Shown here piece after piece: positions 62,248 through 64,000 of a DNA stretch of 64,000 nucleotides. The stretch is from Bacteroidota bacterium (lineage in GTDB: Bacteria; Bacteroidota; Bacteroidia; Chitinophagales; Chitinophagaceae). A program made the translations under genes and the position numbers. Location of the stretch: positions 1 to 64,000 of the forward strand of contig JAGWRO010000048.1 in NCBI GenBank assembly GCA_028876495.1, read 5' to 3'. The notes under the pieces are model-generated. The model saw only the letters and a program-made list of their open reading frames with translations, had not been told where the DNA came from and ran no database searches. Positions within the stretch are counted from its first letter, which is position 1. Every line of letters begins with the position of its first letter.

Positions 62248-62568
62248 TGTAATTGCTACAAGTCCCTTTGAACGCAAATTAAAACGACTTTCAAAGAAAT
62301 ATAAATCACTCCCAAAGGATCTTTTGCCAATAATTGAAAAGTTATCTGAACAACCAACCCTTGGCACTCCTCTTGGTAAAAATTGTTTTAAAATAAGAAT
62401 TGCCATCACTTCAAAAAGTAAAGGCAAAAGCGGGGAGGACGACTTATAACATACGTTCGAATCGTTCAAAATTCAGTTTTTCTTCTTGATATTTACGACA
62501 AATCAGAACAACCTAATATCTCTGATAAAGAATTAAAATTATTGATAGAAATTCTTTCCACTGACTAA
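62237..62568 (+). pseudogene. RelE-type toxin gene with a one-base frameshift
   Basis: From ATG 62237 the protein reads MSFDVIATSPFERKLKRLSK and ends prematurely in ITSKSKGKSGEDDL. Reading on in the next frame from 62434 gives GGRLITYVRIVQNSVFLLDI then YDKSEQPNISDKELKLLIEIL to a stop at 62566-62568. Joined, the two parts make a standard RelE-like toxin of about 110 aa (KxKGKSGGxRLITYV). One base is lost near the GGGG at 62432-62435. It could be a true inactivating change, a sequencing error in the G run or, least likely, programmed frameshifting. Confidence 0.85.
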
Positions 62569-62654
62569 TTTTCAACCAACTTTTATTTCTATTTATTAAA
62601 CCAATTTACATTCCTTGTACAGGAATATTGCTAATCGCTAACTTCGCGGAAAAT

Positions 62655-63686
62655 ATGTACAAAACACTTCGCAACATATTATTTTGGTTTGATGCAGAAG
62701 ACGTGCATTATTTTGCAATGAACATGCTGACTTTCTTTTGCAGTATTTCTTTCACTAAAAAGATTTTAAAAAATAAATTCACTCCCCGCAATTCAGGCGT
62801 TACAAAAGAAGTTTTCGGGCTTACCTTTTCTAATCCTGTCGGACTTGCAGCCGGTTTTGACAAGAATGCAAAATACCTTGAAGAACTGGAAACTTTGGGT
62901 TTTGGCTTTGTTGAAATCGGAACCGTAACGCCTTTACCACAGCCTGGAAATAAGAAACCACGGCTCTTTCGTTTACCAAAAGATAAGGCCTTAATCAACC
63001 GAATGGGATTTAATAATGAAGGAGCAAAAGCCGCAGCAGAAAGAGTTGAAAAATTCAGGTTTAAAAACAAAAATAGTAAGCTGATTATCGGTGGCAACAT
63101 CGGAAAAAATAAAATAACACCTAACGAAAACGCATGGAAAGACTATGAAATTTGTTTTAATGAATTACATGAGGTAGTTGATTATTTTGTAGTGAATGTA
63201 AGTTCGCCAAATACTCCGGGTTTAAGAGATCTGCAACAAAAAGATTCTTTAAAAAAAATCCTTACTCATCTTCAATCTATCAATCAAACAAAAAAAAATC
63301 AGAAGCCTTTATTATTAAAAATCTCTCCTGATCTAAATCAAAACGATTTGGATGACATTATTGATCTTGCTTTGGAAATTAAACTGGACGGATTGGTAGC
63401 GGCCAACACAACCATTAGCAGAAACCATTTAATTACTTCAAAAGATGAGATTGAAAAGATCGGTGACGGAGGATTAAGTGGCAAACCTTTAAAAGAAGAA
63501 TCAACGCGCATCACCAACTATATTTATAAAAAAACAAACAGAACTATTCCGGTAATCAGCAGCGGTGGTATTTTTTCTGCAAATGATGCAAAAGAAAAAT
63601 TTGAAAATGGAGCCGAGTTGATCCAGGTATGGACGGGCTTTATTTATGAGGGTCCTGCAATTGTGAAAAAAATTCTTTCAAGATAA
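62655..63686 (+). CDS. pyrD: Dihydroorotate dehydrogenase (quinone), class 2
   Basis: Membrane-associated enzyme oxidising dihydroorotate to orotate in pyrimidine synthesis. Start ATG 62655 (MYKTLRNILFWFDAEDVHYF), with the N-terminal helix that binds the membrane; the ORF-track start adds nine residues. Seen: NPVGLAAGFDKNAKYLEELETLGFGFVEIGTVTPLPQPGNKKPRLFRLPKDKALINRMGFNNEGA, catalytic NVSSPNTPGLRDLQ, and a C-terminal PVISSGGIFSANDAKEKFENGAELIQVWTGFIYEGP. 343 aa. Confidence 0.96.
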   Translation: MYKTLRNILFWFDAEDVHYFAMNMLTFFCSISFTKKILKNKFTPRNSGVTKEVFGLTFSNPVGLAAGFDKNAKYLEELETLGFGFVEIGTVTPLPQPGNKKPRLFRLPKDKALINRMGFNNEGAKAAAERVEKFRFKNKNSKLIIGGNIGKNKITPNENAWKDYEICFNELHEVVDYFVVNVSSPNTPGLRDLQQKDSLKKILTHLQSINQTKKNQKPLLLKISPDLNQNDLDDIIDLALEIKLDGLVAANTTISRNHLITSKDEIEKIGDGGLSGKPLKEESTRITNYIYKKTNRTIPVISSGGIFSANDAKEKFENGAELIQVWTGFIYEGPAIVKKILSR

Positions 63687-63688
63687 TA

Positions 63689-64000
63689 TTACTTTGCCTG
63701 GTCTTCCAGGTTCACTTCATCAACCGGGTAATTCGGCTCATCCAATTGAACCACTCTCCTGTTTTGCTTTTTCATCATCACCATATTCAGTACTTCAACC
63801 ACAAATGAAAAGGCCATTCCAAAATAAATATAATTTTTTAGATGAAGATCTTCTGCCTTCTCCGAATCCCATCCCTCTATCACAAGGCTCAGGCCAATCA
63901 TAACCAAAAAAGACAGTGCAAGCATTTTAAAAGTAGGATGTTTATGAATAAACCCGGCAATGAAAGGGCTGAAAGAAAACATCATAATCATCGCGATAAT
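63689..64000 (-). CDS. TerC-family membrane protein, C-terminal part (runs off window)
   Basis: The last 103 residues of a TerC-like integral membrane protein; the reading frame continues to the window end with codons IIA before the track-annotated MIMMF. Seen: PFIAGFIHKHPTFKMLALSFLVMIGLSLVIEG and NYIYFGMAFSFVVEVLNM, the typical final helices of TerC proteins, then a charged tail. TerC proteins are implicated in metal (manganese) export. It is convergent with pyrD, 2 nt apart. Confidence 0.85.
   Translation of the reverse strand: MIAMIMMFSFSPFIAGFIHKHPTFKMLALSFLVMIGLSLVIEGWDSEKAEDLHLKNYIYFGMAFSFVVEVLNMVMMKKQNRRVVQLDEPNYPVDEVNLEDQAK

Noticed and set aside
1-64000. CRISPR array, rRNA or tRNA genes
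   Set aside because: No regularly spaced direct repeats with unique spacers and no cloverleaf or rRNA sequence was recognised on reading; a tRNA search tool was not available.

Overview
The window looks like chromosomal DNA of a low-GC Bacteroidota bacterium, probably of the Chitinophagaceae/Sphingobacteriia side. The support is a complete type IX secretion core (gldK-gldL-gldM-gldN), Bacteroidota-only families (DUF4293, DUF6427, DUF6089/PorG-like), weak Shine-Dalgarno signals, and repeated TAnnTTTG-type -7 promoter boxes. Assignment is by eye from protein families; no search was run.

Layout. 0-5 kb: tip of an IS66-like accessory gene, then the T9SS gldKLMN operon on the minus strand. 5-14.4 kb: first uvrA, a PorG-like barrel, elaA-type acetyltransferase, rarA, an L,D-transpeptidase-like exported protein, mazG and dtd, with a GxxExxY gene inside a small inverted-repeat cassette between the last two. 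14.6-19.7 kb: B12-dependent ribonucleotide reductase, then a SAM-I riboswitch with its own terminator driving homoserine dehydrogenase. 19.7-23 kb: thioredoxin-like protein and rplK-rplA-rplJ-rplL, here detached from rpoBC and nusG. 23-31.7 kb: gene debris, a PIF1-like helicase, ssb, ppc, meaB and a methyltransferase. 31.9-38.7 kb: Lon-N protein, coaX, outer-membrane protein, lptC, OsmC, an ABC exporter pair and an epimerase. 38.9-50 kb: secreted Tyr-rich protein, DUF6427, purQ, an ECF sigma factor, second uvrA, DUF4293, glyA, sugar nucleotidyltransferase and nitronate monooxygenase. 50-53.6 kb: Wza-like and Wzz-like polysaccharide export pair. 53.6-62 kb: a probable amino-sugar/galactoside locus (secreted GH36-like hydrolase, NagX-like membrane acyltransferase, NagB/AgaI-like deaminase, ROK kinase, NahK-like kinase, Gfo/Idh oxidoreductase). 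62-64 kb: a broken RelE-type toxin-antitoxin pair, pyrD and the end of a TerC-family gene.

Most genes are housekeeping. The less ordinary signals are intergenic: (1) the GxxExxY gene bounded by 26-bp inverted repeats (25/26 match) and a 9-bp direct repeat whose removal would restore dtd and mazG at 5-nt spacing; (2) an 18-bp word, TTATTTGTTGGTTTACTA, recurring about ten times in intergenic DNA only, usually just after a stop codon; (3) two RelE/ParE toxins both broken by frameshift or nonsense changes; (4) the ribosomal protein cluster cut away from rpoBC; and (5) several TAnnTTTG promoters so close to the start codon that the mRNAs would be nearly leaderless.
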